Both the position numbers and the translations under genes were made by a program. A stretch of DNA of 64,000 bases from Panax quinquefolius (lineage: Eukaryota > Streptophyta > Magnoliopsida > Apiales > Araliaceae): NCBI GenBank assembly GCA_020205615.1, contig CM035166.1, positions 82,017,135 through 82,081,134 of the forward strand, written 5' to 3'. Below the pieces are notes generated by a model, which saw nothing but the letters and a program-made list of their open reading frames with translations, did no database searches and was not told the origin of the DNA. Shown piece by piece: positions 23,928 through 35,152 of this stretch. Numbering within the stretch: the first letter of the stretch is position 1; every line of letters begins with the position of its first letter.

Positions 23928-25568
23928 TTGGATGGTCTTATGACATGGCCTACACATACGTCTTCTTCGACAGTTAGCCGTATAGATCATAACCCACCGT
24001 CAGTGGTGGCATTGAGTATGCGATCGTGGTACGATAGCATGTCACCACCAGACAGGGTGACTATAGATCTGTCGCTGCAGCATACCATGACCCTTTTGGC
24101 ATTTCAGGTTCCTGCAGGATTTGTGGACGGGATGATAGAGCATTGGCTACCAGATAGGCAGGTATTCCGTTTTGGCACCCATGATTTGACTCCTACTCTG
24201 GAGGAGTATGCACGTTTGACGATGCTGCCTTTAGACAAACCCTGCATGCACATGGCTTTGGGAGACATGAGTAGACGATTCAGACTCTCACAGGATTGAG
24301 GCGCAGAGTAGTGCAGGATGAGCTGACATTTGGCCACGTGATCTCTCAGCGTTTTTTGTATGACAGATTTGGCGCGGAGGATAGCTACTCGCGACATTCC
24401 GGGTATTTCACCGTGTCGGAGGATCATTGGCGTTTGGCCAGAGTTGATGTACTGATGCTATGTGTACTGTTATAAGTGTATATGCCGCGGTATATGGATG
24501 AGATAGATATAGGGGTTATCATGGTTGTGAGAGCTCTCAGGGAGGGTCGTACCATTGTACCTATGATCGTGGCAGAGACCCTTCGATCAGCATCCTACTA
24601 CAGTACTTACCCATCAAGCGTGTTTACTGGGAGTTCGGTCATGCTGTATGTGTGGTTCATGTCACACTTGCGACCAGTTGGTACCCTTAGACGGCATGGG
24701 TATTGCTTTTCCCATGATGTGGCTATGTCATACTCCTTTCGACCATTGAGTGTCTGAGATGTTTCGATCTGGTCCATATTTTGGCGGATATCGAGATCCA
24801 TTTAGCATATTTGTTGTGGTTCTGGGCTTTGCTCACCATACGACTTCATTACTCATGCTCCGGGCATGGATTTCCTCCTTTGGTTGGCTTGAACGACCCG
24901 ACCAGTTCGGATTTTCATCCTTTCGAGGAGGCGGATCGGCGATAGTCACTTCTCGATACCTCTCAACAGAGGACCGATCTCGTATACGCTTCTTTGGGAT
25001 CGGTGTGAGCTAGCTGCGCTTTCACGCTTAATCGTCCGGTTATTCAGAGAGTACTCCGCATGGATGGAGACGGATGTTTTATCTTTTGCGGCAGAAAGAT
25101 TTCTGATGTCGGAGAGTGAGTTATATGATGCAGAGCCTATGGAGGACATTGATACCTACATCGATGAGGATACCACTGCTAGGTTGCCTGTATTTCTTCC
25201 GGATTCTCTTAGTACCAGTACTTTTGTGATTCAGTACTTTTGTGATTCAGCACTCGGTACAGTACTTAGAGCAGAGTCTTCATCTGATGACCTTTGAGAG
25301 AGATCCGATTCGATCTATGATGTCGACTGCTCTTGAGGTGAGGGACGCCGCCCTATTAGAGAGAGACGAGGCATTGGCTCGTAGAGATGGAGCCATCGCT
25401 GAGCGTGATGAGTCCAGGTCAGCCATAGAGGCAGTGGTAGTTGAGCGGGATATCGCCATATCTGCCCGGGATGTGGCTGTCACAGATAGTACTGCAGTGA
25501 GGTCCCTTACCACTGGTATGATTGCAGAGATGAGCGCTTATATTGATGAGCATATGGTCATCATATAG
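23928..25568 (+). pseudogene. Antisense accessory gene 2 of D: DUF7745-like protein with coiled-coil tail, frames broken
   Basis: The first frame (to 24299) reads SWYDSMSPPDRVTIDLSLQH, then DRQVFRFGTHDLTPTLEEYA, which matches the plant retroelement-associated family I know as DUF7745. After a stop and frame change, 24476-24757 gives MDEIDIGVIMVV, PMIVAETLRSASYYST and SVMLYVWFMSHL, the later part of the same family. The tail (25242-25568) is a heptad-like array of ERDEALARRDGAIAERDESR type, a coiled coil. The order of domain then coiled coil is usual for Tat antisense ORFs. Such proteins have no proven role. Confidence 0.7.
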
Positions 25569-26820
25569 ATGGCTACAGATCTGTTGGGTCATGTGAATAT
25601 TCTCATCCAGGAGACTACAGCTTTACCTCCTTCATCTGAGAGGGATGCCATGTTGGTCTTGCTAGCTCGCATGTACCTTGATCCGTAGATGAGCTTGTAT
25701 TTACCTGCACAGACTAGCTTGGCCATTTTGTCATATATAGTTTACATTGTATATATATCAAAAACATTATATATGACAGGGAAATATATTTTTGGATTAC
25801 TTCCCTTTTAGATATGCCTTGCTATTTGCTTGATATTTTGCCTGCTGCTTTAGGGCTTGTGGTCTTGATGTATTCTGAATTCCTCCTGGGTGGATGGACA
25901 TTGAGTTGTCTCTGGATAGTTCAGAATGGATCATCGATCTATGTATCCCTACCATCTTTGGTGTCTTGGGATTTGTTTTTGAATGGAGAATGGAGAGGAG
26001 TGTGTCTTTCCTCTCTGAGATTGACCGTACCATAGATGGTCGCCAGTACTTCTATTTAGGAGAAGCCTAGTTAATTCCACCTCTAATGGTTTGGTTTTGC
26101 TCTTCGAGGTATGACCACAGCTTAGATGGTTGCCGAATCTCCTATTTGGGAGGAGTTCAGGTAATTCCATCCCTTTGGTCTGAAGCCGAATGAAATGTAG
26201 TGGATTGAAAGAGAATCCCAATACCCGTTGACAATGGTTTGTGTTTTGGTAGGGGGTGAGACCGCACCATGAATGGCTGCCTACGTACTCCTATTGAAGA
26301 GGAGATCAGGTCTACATAGTTCGAACCTAGTGTGAGAGGTTCAACACTGTACATGGCTGACATGGTGTAGGAATGTTTTTGGTTGTTTTTGTGAGGAGAA
26401 GAGGGTAGAAATGTTTTTTTGTTGTTTTTGTTTTATTGCGACCAGACCATATGAAATGGTTGCCTACGTACTCCTATTGAAGAGGAGATCAGGTCGACGT
26501 AGTTCGCCCCTCAGGGCGAGAAGAAAAGTGTAATCCTATGTGCAGGTCAGAGTGCGGGGAAAAGAAAGTTTAATCCTAGGTTGAGGATAAACTGCAGATG
26601 AAAAATTTAATCCCAGAAATGGGTAGCCAAACTATAAACGGAAGAGGTTCAATCCGCGGTGGGATGACCTAAGTCGTAGGAACGCAAAGGAGAGCCAGGC
26701 TGCTTGCTTGAAATGGATGTTTCCTTGAGGGGCAAAGTGTAGGAAAGTTGTAGGTGGTAAAGGGTTAAAGAACCGAAATGACAGGTGACTTGATGATGAT
26801 GCACTGGGGTGTTTCTTTGG
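25569..26820 (-). repeat. Spacer of D with repeated GCCTACGTACTCC-type units
   Basis: Diverged units of about 50-65 bp begin near 26034, 26121, 26271 and 26452. Each has a form of ATGGnTGCCnACGTACTCCTATT...GGAGATCAGGT. The last two are nearly identical. No ORF is convincing. Similar units next to integrase are familiar from Tat-type elements of other plants. Confidence 0.55.
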
Positions 26821-27205
26821 TTACTTGGACATATATCTGCTTACCACGGCGTCCGAGTTGATGAGTTGTGGAAATTCATCGCCGTCCATTTCTTGCAATC
26901 TAAGAGCACCTCCTGTCAATACTTCCTTGACAATAAACGGGTCTTCCCAGTTAGGAGCGAATTTTCCTTTAGCCTGATCTTGGTTGTCAAGAATCTTTTT
27001 CAAAACCAAGTCGTGTTGTTTAAACCGCCAGTAGCGGACTTCTTTGTTGTAGGATCTCGTGATCCTTTGTTGATATAATGACCATGGAAGATAGCCGCAC
27101 GGTTCTCCTTTCGTCTATTAGAGACAATTGGTGATACATCCTGTACCCATTGGTCTTCATCCGGTGAAAGCGTCGATTAATACTCGAGAGATTCCATCTC
27201 AACTT
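26821..27205 (-). pseudogene. Integrase C-terminal region of D
   Basis: The ORF 27009-26821 reads KFAPNWEDPFIVKEVLTGGALRL then DGDEFPQLINSDAV, the integrase C-terminal fold of Tat/Ogre elements. The link to the upstream integrase frame (27202-27020) is out of frame. Confidence 0.8.
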
Positions 27206-28201
27206 CTATAGAACCTTTGCCTCCATCCCATAGGTTAAAGCGTAGGGGGTTGCCCCAGTTGAAGTGCGCATGGAGGTTCTGTAGGCTAACAGAGTAAGAG
27301 GCAATAGGTCAGGCCAATCTTTGTGGTTGGTGGACATCTTTTGCATAATCTTCTTGATATTTTTGTTAGCCGCTTCAACAACACCGTTCATCTTCGGACG
27401 ATAGATGACAGAGTTAAGATGTTTGATGTGGAATTTACTGCATAATTCCTCCATCATTTTGTTGTTGAGATTTTTGGCATTGTCTGACACAATCACCTCT
27501 GGTTGTTCATATTGACAAACAACATTGTTTCTGATGAAAGTAATGATGACTTCTTTAGTGACCCTGGGGAAGGAGGCTGCTTCTACCCACTTGGTAAAGT
27601 AGTCGATCATGGTAAAGATAAACCGATGACCATTACTGGCTTTAGGCTCAATGGGCCCGATAACGTCCATTCCCCACATTGAGAAAGGCCAAGGCGAACT
27701 CATATTGTGGAGTTCCCGTGGAGGGGCGTGTATAACATTCCCATGAATTTGGCACTGATAGCATCTTCTGACGTGGTCGTTGCAATCAGCTTTAAGGGAC
27801 ATCCAATAATGTCCCGTCCTGAGAACTTTCTTGACAAGGAGGGAGCCACTCATGTGGGGGCCACAGACTCTGCCATGGATTTCATCCTTAAGGCTTTGGG
27901 CTTGATCTTTGTCCAGACATCTGAGGAGACCTAGTCCTGCATCTCTTTTATAGAGCGCATCTCCACTCAGGTAGAATTTCATAGCAAGTCGATGAATCCG
28001 CCTTTTCTCAGTCAGGCTCGCCTCAGCGGGTGTAGATCTATCTCGTAGATATTCCTTGATATGCTGATACCAAGGAGGTTGGACGGGAGGTAGCTCATCC
28101 GATACTTCTCCAACGTAATTTTCATAGGTCGGGGCCTTGTGCAGGGAAATTATGACGCTCGGTGAGTGTTCCTTATGCGATATGTGAATCAAGGAGGCCA
28201 A
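27206..28201 (-). pseudogene. Integrase core of D, catalytic residues kept
   Basis: A 331-codon open frame. The zinc region is HGRVCGPHMSG...CNDHVRRCYQCQ. The catalytic triad is visible: Asp in WGMDVIGPI, Asp in VIVSDNAKNLN and Glu in NGVVEAANKNI. The end RTSTGATPYALTYGMEA is typical. The frame is open, but RNase H upstream has stops and the C-terminus is frame-shifted, so the polyprotein is dead. Confidence 0.88.
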
Positions 28202-28946
28202 AGTTGCTAATCGTCCGCAAAGTCATTCCTATTACGAGGAATGTAGAAAGGAGATTTCTTGAACTCAAAGCCATCTTCAAAACTCGCAGATGGTAGGGCA
28301 AAGAATTGTAGTTCCTTGGTTTGATAGATTACGGTGGATTATCGATTATCAACTCCAAATCTCCAAGGGACGATTAATCGTCGATGCCCATTGAATGGGC
28401 AAGTTTTAGCCCCCATGAGGCGACCTTCATACTCAGCCATATTGTTGGTGCTGACAAACTATAATTTGACGGCGACGGGATATTTCTCCCCCGTACCAGA
28501 TACTAGAACTGCTCCCGCTCTAGAACCTTCCATATTAACAGCTCCATCAAAATACATCCTCCATGATCGGTAGCGTATAAATGCGATGGTGTTGTTGTCT
28601 TTTGTCATTACTCCTTCATTAGGAAATATGTTTCCAAGGGTTTGAAATCCCCTAAAGGTGCGGCTGCTAGTTGATCCGCGATTCCTTGACCTTTGATGGA
28701 CTTTTGAATCACATATACGATGTCAAATTATTGTAGGATCAACTGCCATCTGGACAGCCGACAATTAAACATGGGTTTGTTGAACACGTACTTGAGAGGA
28801 ACCACGCGGGATATGAGATGGGTTGTGTGACCATGGAGGTAATGCTGTAACCTCATGAAAGCCCGTGCTAAAGCACAACACGTCTTTTCGATCAGCGTGT
28901 ACTTGTGCTCACTGCTGTTGAACCTTTTACTAAGGTAATAGATAGC
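28202..28946 (-). pseudogene. RNase H region of D
   Basis: Minus-strand reading around 28570-28400 gives MYFDGAVNMEGSRAGAVLVS, then a stop, then NNMAEYEG, an RNase H Asp and Glu. The RT/RNase H link nearer 28946 is partly readable. Stops and frame changes break it. Confidence 0.7.
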
Positions 28947-30201
28947 TCATTCTTGGCCTCTATCGTCTTTCTGTCCCAGCATGTATCCCATGGCATTGTC
29001 ACTTACGGACAGGTACATGAACAGGGGAACAGCATCCCTAGGTGGCACCAAGACAGGGGCTTTGACTATCCGTTTCTTGATTGTAAGGAAGGCCTTCTGA
29101 CACTCGTCATTCCATTTCATGGAGGAGTTCTTCCTTAATAGCTTGAAAATTGGTTCACAAGTTGCTGTGAGTTGAGAGATAAACCTGTTGATGAAGTTGA
29201 TTCTTCCCAAAAATCCCCGTATTTCCTTCTCTGTCTGAGGAATGGGCATTTTAGTGATGGCTTGGATTTTGGCAGGATCCAGCTCTATCCCTTTGTGGTG
29301 ACTAAAAATTCTAGTAACTTGCCTAATTTAACGCCAAAGGCGACTTATTGGACTCAACTTCAAGTTGTACTTACATGTGACTGTTGAACAACTTTTTAAG
29401 ATGGTTAAGATGGCTATCCTCCTTAGGGACTTGATGATGTCATGTCATCCAGTCATGGAAAGAGCCATCATAGCTCGTTAATAGGTAGCTCCAAGCATTT
29501 ATGAGGACGAATGACAACCGCCTATAGCAAAAAGTTCCCCAAGGAGTGATGGAAAGCAATCTTCTCACGATCTTCCTCGGCAACCATTATCTGTTGGTAC
29601 CCACAAAGCAATCAAAGAAAGGAGTATATGTCGCTCACAAGTAAAGATTGTCCATGAGAATGTGGATAAATGGCACGGAAAGTCATCGCTTTAAGCAAGC
29701 TTTATTCAAGTCCCAGAATCCACGCAATCTCGTACTCTTCCATCCGTGTTTTAGGTATTGCACGATGTTGGATATCCAATCGTGATATGTAGACACCATG
29801 ATGATGCCAAACTTGAAATTGTTTCACAATTTCTTCTTTCACCTTTAAACTCCACTCAGTTTCAATCGCCAGAGTTTCTACTTGACTGGCTTAAATCCCT
29901 CTTTGATGGGAAGGCGATGAAGGACAATGTCAGTGGACAAACCCACCATGTCTTCATGAGTCCATGCAAACACATCCTAGAACTGGGTTAATAGTGTAAC
30001 CATGTCATTCTGTTGTTTTGGGGTAACGCCCCAACCAACTGGATTAACTTAAGGCTTTCAAGGTTCGAGAGATTGAAAGAAGTGGTTTGATCAAGGTTGG
30101 GTTTGGGTTTGTCTTTGACCCATTCTTGAATTTCTGGAGGCACCTCAATGTCATCTGGTATATCTATCAAGGCTGAATTCATCTCTACATCAGAGGTACA
30201 A
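28947..30201 (-). pseudogene. Reverse transcriptase of D, decayed, cut by element E
   Basis: The ORF 29249-28947 carries the connection words EKEIRGFLGRINFINRFISQLT and APVLVPPRDAVPLFMYLS. Further right the fingers/palm words (YVGYQQIMVAEEDREK) are readable with stops. The frame 30201-29988 has EMNSALIDIPDDIEVPPEI, the protease/RT linker. The next codons lie across E at 39945. Confidence 0.75.
30197..30201. repeat. Target-site duplication of E, left copy (TACAA)
   Basis: TACAA precedes TGTGACGCC at 30202 and recurs directly after the other LTR at 39945-39949. Confidence 0.9.
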
Positions 30202-32669
30202 TGTGACGCCCCCAAAATTAGATATACATCACCCATCTTGGGTCGTCAGATAAATGGTACAAAATTCAAATACAACTTACTAATACAACTGTCGTGTACA
30301 ATACGACAAAACATAACTGTGAGTTTGAATACAATTATTGTCTACTAGAGATTATACAAACTTAAAAGGAGTCCTCATTACAATTATTAACACACTATTT
30401 CACGTAAATGTGAGGACTACTAATACTATCCTCCTCGACCGCCACCCATTCCCGACTAGTCCTCGTTATGTTCTCATTTCTCAAGAGAAGAGAAAAGTGA
30501 AAGAAAGGGTGAGCTCAACTAGCCCAAGAAGAAATATTATGACTAAGATAATGCGTAATAAATTATCGTTAGCCTTCAATGTTGTTAAACTAATAAAATA
30601 TAACAACATCAAGTTTAATCGCTAAATGAATAAGCAATCCATTAAAAGAGTCAAGTAGAGAATAAAATCTACTATCTTTTATGATTTAAAAGGTTTTCAT
30701 GACTTTTATCACGGGACTCAAATTTTAATAAATAATCTACATCATCGAATCACCCCCGCACTACTACCAAGGATATTCTTTAGTATCACGACCACAAATT
30801 ATCCACGCACTATAGCCAAGGGCATTCGTATTCATTAATGATCATGATCAAGCCAACAACCCGTCCATCAATGCACTACGGCCAATGATAACTTTTACCA
30901 CATCATTTGTAACATTACTGGTCATGATTACACCAATAATCCTCATTATAATCATACCAAGTCCATCTATGCACTACATGCCACAGATGACTTTCAACAT
31001 AATATAAACATGAGGATGATGACAATGATATAAGAATTCAATAAAAACAAGTTCAAGAATAAATTTATCCAGGAACTAATAATGTCCAAATTGTCAGCAT
31101 GATACTACTTTGTAGAGTAAAATTCAATAATGATCGTAAGAATATTTCCATGAAAAGATACTAGACGAAGCTTAAATATCAATGATATTCTACTAATTTC
31201 ATGGAGTATATAAGTCAAAACTTTAACCAACCGAGAGTACAATAAAGAATGGAATAACAAAAGAAATCACCACGTCATGCGGTAGATTCAGACAGATGTG
31301 TTATTCCAATGTAATAATAATAACGAAACCAGTAGGGTGAAAATTTTGCACCGACAGGATGTTCCAACAAAATAATAAAGATGTAAACCGTGTCTTGTAA
31401 AACACATGCATGTGGATGTTCCAACAGAATAATAATAAAGATTTGAACCAGTCGGAAACTGTGTGATGTAAAACACACGCATGTGATGTTCCAAATAATA
31501 ATAGAAGAATGTCACCAAGTATAGGTAAAACCACGATACATAAGTTATTCCATGTAAAAATAACAATGGAATAACAACAGCTTCTCTTCATGAATAAGAA
31601 ACAATAACACCTCTTACATTAGTAGTAGATTGAATACCGCAGAGAAGTAAGAATGTAATACTCTTCTTCTTTTCTCTTATTCTCTATAATTTCTCTCTAT
31701 AGCTTGAATGAATTTATGAAAAATAATGAAGCACTAGGCCTCTATTTATAGAAGATTTCTAGCTTAGACTTGAAATGTGAAAAGGCAAGTGGCTCGAGTC
31801 GATCGGTGATGTGAAAAGAAAAGTTGTTTAACGATGTAATGTGAAACGACAATTTGTTCGACACTCGTAATATGAAATGGCAAGTGGTTTGACGTCCGTA
31901 AAGGTAGTTACTATCGACGATTCGTAATTACTATTAATGAAGGTAATTACTATCGACGGTTGTAATTACTATTGAAGAAGATAATTACTTTTGATTTAAG
32001 AGACTCTTAGATGATGACATACGGGCCCCCATAAAAATAAACCAAACTTACCACAAACGCTCTTATAATAGATTCTTTATATACATCAAGGATTGAATAA
32101 ATATTACCACAAATCATCATTTTTAACATATTTAATCTTTCAACAATTATTAATCATTTATAACTTGTTGTCTCAATTATTGATTTAATAATATAATATA
32201 TTATACGTATGATAATGTGACAATAATTTAATCAATAATATAAGAGATATGTCTGATAAATTATCAGTAGTAATAATTGAGTATAGCCGAAAGTGACTTC
32301 TCACGTAGCATCAATAATCAATAATGTGTGCTACTATGCAACCTGACGACATCGCATTTTTTACTACCGGGTAGTTCAACAGTTTTAACGGTAACACCTC
32401 CGCCGTTATTTTCATAAAGCATTTTTGTCTTTTTCTCAATCCGACAATAATTCCGTTGTGGGGTCCACCAATGATTGTGCCGTCGTATGAATATTCCGCG
32501 ATAAAAAGAATATTCCCCGACCAAACGAATATTTTATAACAACTTGCTTACTTTGAAAAAATTATAAATATTACCCACAACTATAACATTATATCAAATT
32601 TACTCCATATTATTCAAAAATAATATTTATAGAAAATTCATCTTTATTTATAAAAGTTGGGGTCTTACA
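30202..32669 (-). repeat. 3' LTR of element E
   Basis: Plus-strand ends are TGTGACGCC and GGTCTTACA. It holds an array of units with inverted halves GTTATTCCA ... TGGAATAAC at about 31240-31590. It aligns along its length with 37463-39944. Confidence 0.92.
31740..31752 (-). promoter_or_regulatory. TATA box of the E 3' LTR
   Basis: The minus strand reads CTATAAATAGAGG. The same box is kept in the partner LTR (about 39032-39044) and as CTATAAATAG in the G LTRs (45211 and 53031). Confidence 0.65.
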
Positions 32670-35152
32670 AACTCCCCTTCTTATGAAATTTCACCCTCAA
32701 AATTAGGGTACGCATTCGGTATGTCAAGAGGTAAGGATACCTTGATTTCATTTCAGATTCTAACTCCCAAGTCATTTCCTCAACATCGTGGTTTCTCCAT
32801 AAAACTACGACTTGAGGTATAACCGAGCGTAGAATATGTTCTTTTTATCCAAGATTTGAACAGAACCTTCATACATCAAATCTTCCGCTATTTTGTCCGG
32901 TTCTAACTCAATAATGTGGTTGGTCTTCACATATTTACGTAATATGGATATGTGAAAACATTATGAACACGAGAAATACTTGGCGGTAAAGCAAGTCTAT
33001 AGCCACAGCTCCTACCGATCGAGGATTAAAATGAGCCGATGAATCGAGGATCGAGTTTTCTCTCTTTCTAAATCTCGTAACTCCTTTCCATGGAGCAACA
33101 CGCAACAACACATGATCTCCTATATCGAATTCCACGTCCTTCGATGAAGATCAAAGATAACTCTTTTGTCGATCTTCAGGAGGTTTTATATACGTTGTCG
33201 GATCGCTTCAATCTTTTCCGTAGTCATACGTATCAACTCCTGGCCCCAACAACGTTGTTTCACCCACCTCATCCCAAAGATACCGGGAGAATGACACTTT
33301 CTTCTATACAACGCTCGAATGGAGCCATGCCAATACTTGTTTGATAATCGTTGTTGTAGGAAAACTCCACCAATGGTAAGAACTTGTCCCAACTTCTCTT
33401 GAAATCAAGGACACAGTAGTCTTAATAGATCTTCAAGAGTTTAAATAGTCCTCTCCGATCGTCTCGTCCTGTCTCGAGGATGATATGCCGAGCTAAATCT
33501 AAGTCTGTGCCCATAGCTTTTTGCAAAACTAACCCAAAATCGTGAAGTGAATCTTGGGTCTCGATCAAACTATGGATAAAGATACCATTCATCTTACAAT
33601 CTTGTTTATGTACATACCAGCAAGATGTTCAAGTGTATAAGTTTCTCAGATTGATCAGTAAAAATGAGCAGACTTGGTCAATCTATCAACAATGACCCAA
33701 ATCGATCTATCCCTCGAGAAACCTTAGGAAGACTAGTAATGTAAATCCATGGTAATGTGCTCCCACTTCCATTCTGTGAATTTCAAGTGGTTGCAATGGA
33801 CCTTTGGTACTTGATGTTCCGCTTTAACTCGTTGACAAATTAGACACCTTAAGATAAACAACGATATCTATCTCTTCATATTGCTCCACCAAAATGTATT
33901 TATTCTAATATCACGATACATTTTGGTACTCCCAAGATGGATCAAATCTGCAGGTGTCAGGCGCCCATCATGATTTTATACTTTAAATCGTGGTCGTTAG
34001 AACACAAAGTTGGAGTTGACTCAAGTATTCCTTCTTCATCGATTCTTGATTCCTAAGATAGCACCTTCTTGCACTTTCTTCCTCATAATGCATCGCCTTC
34101 CAGTCTATAACTCGAGCAACTTTAACTTTATCGATTAAAGTCGGTTCTACTCAGATATTCACCATCATCACATGGGTCCTCGGAGTCTTTAACTTTATCT
34201 CCATCCTTTGCAAGTCACACAAAATGGGCCTTCATGGCTGACAATATCGCACCAGATTTGCATTTGATCTTCTACTCAACGCGCCGCCTACAACGCTCAC
34301 TTTTCTAGATGATATTTGATGGTCCGATCATAATCTTTCAATAGCTCAAGCCAAAGATCGTTGTCGCATGTCGAAGTTCCTTTTGAGTGAAGAAATATTT
34401 GATACTTTTATGATCCGTAAAGATCTCCACCTTCTCCCCATACAAGTAATGCCTCCAAATCTTTAGTGCGAAGACAACAACCGCTAACTCTAGATCATGA
34501 GTAGGATAATTCCTCTCATATTCTTTTTGAGTTGTCTTCGAGGCATAGGCTATGACTTTTCCATGTTGCATGAGAACACATCCCACCTGCTTCGTCTCAA
34601 GCATCACTATAGATGACAAATCCTCCGAGCCAGATGGTATTGTCGTATCAAAATAAATAAGTCTCCTCTCGAGTTCTTGAAAACTCTTCTCACATTCTTC
34701 GCTCCAACCAAATCCTTTGATCTTTCCAAGTCACCGAGTCATCGAAGTAGCGATTTGAGAAAATCCTTCCACAAAAATCTCCGATAATAACCAAACTAAA
34801 CCGAGAAAGCTACGATTTCTAATCACTAATTTAGGTTGCTCTACCTTTGAATTGCTTCAATCTTTGTCGGGTTAACAGATATTCCATGACTTCGATACTA
34901 CGTGTCAAGGAATTCTACTTCCTCAAGCTTTAATTTGCATTTCTTCAACTTCGCATAAAGCTTGTATTCACGAAGCTTTTGGAGTGTCAAACCTCAAGTG
35001 TTGCTTTCATGATCTTCACGCTTTTGGAATAAATAAGGATGTCATCAATAAAGATTTACCACAAAGTGATCCAAATATTCCTGAATGCCTTGTTCATTAT
35101 ATCCATGAAGGGCGTTAGAGCATTAGTCAATCCAAAGGACATGACTAGGAAT
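32670..35152 (-). pseudogene. RNase H and integrase region of E, heavily frame-shifted
   Basis: Right to left: RNase H words [30 protein letters not shown] (34619-34338) and [15 protein letters not shown]. Integrase words follow, scattered over frames between 34.2 and 33.2 kb. The C-terminal EFDIGDHVLLRVAPWKGVTRF lies at 33135. The segment next to the LTR holds degraded chromodomain-type sequence and the purine-rich tract AGAAGGGGAGT on the minus strand. Confidence 0.75.

Larger units (their letters stand above)
18693..30201 (-). mobile_element. Element D, left part: Tat/Ogre-lineage Ty3 element (3' LTR, accessory genes, pol)
   Basis: Right to left on the minus strand: RT, RNase H, integrase, a spacer, then antisense accessory genes and the 3' LTR. 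The integrase C-terminus (APNWEDPFIVKEVLTGGALRL) and the protease-region words right of E are typical of the Tat lineage. Antisense extra ORFs between pol and the 3' LTR are a reported Tat-lineage trait. It interrupts C at 18692, and E is inserted at 30201/39945. Confidence 0.8.

Noticed and set aside
28334..28573. A 79-codon plus-strand ORF
   Set aside because: It is the reverse of the RNase H region of D.
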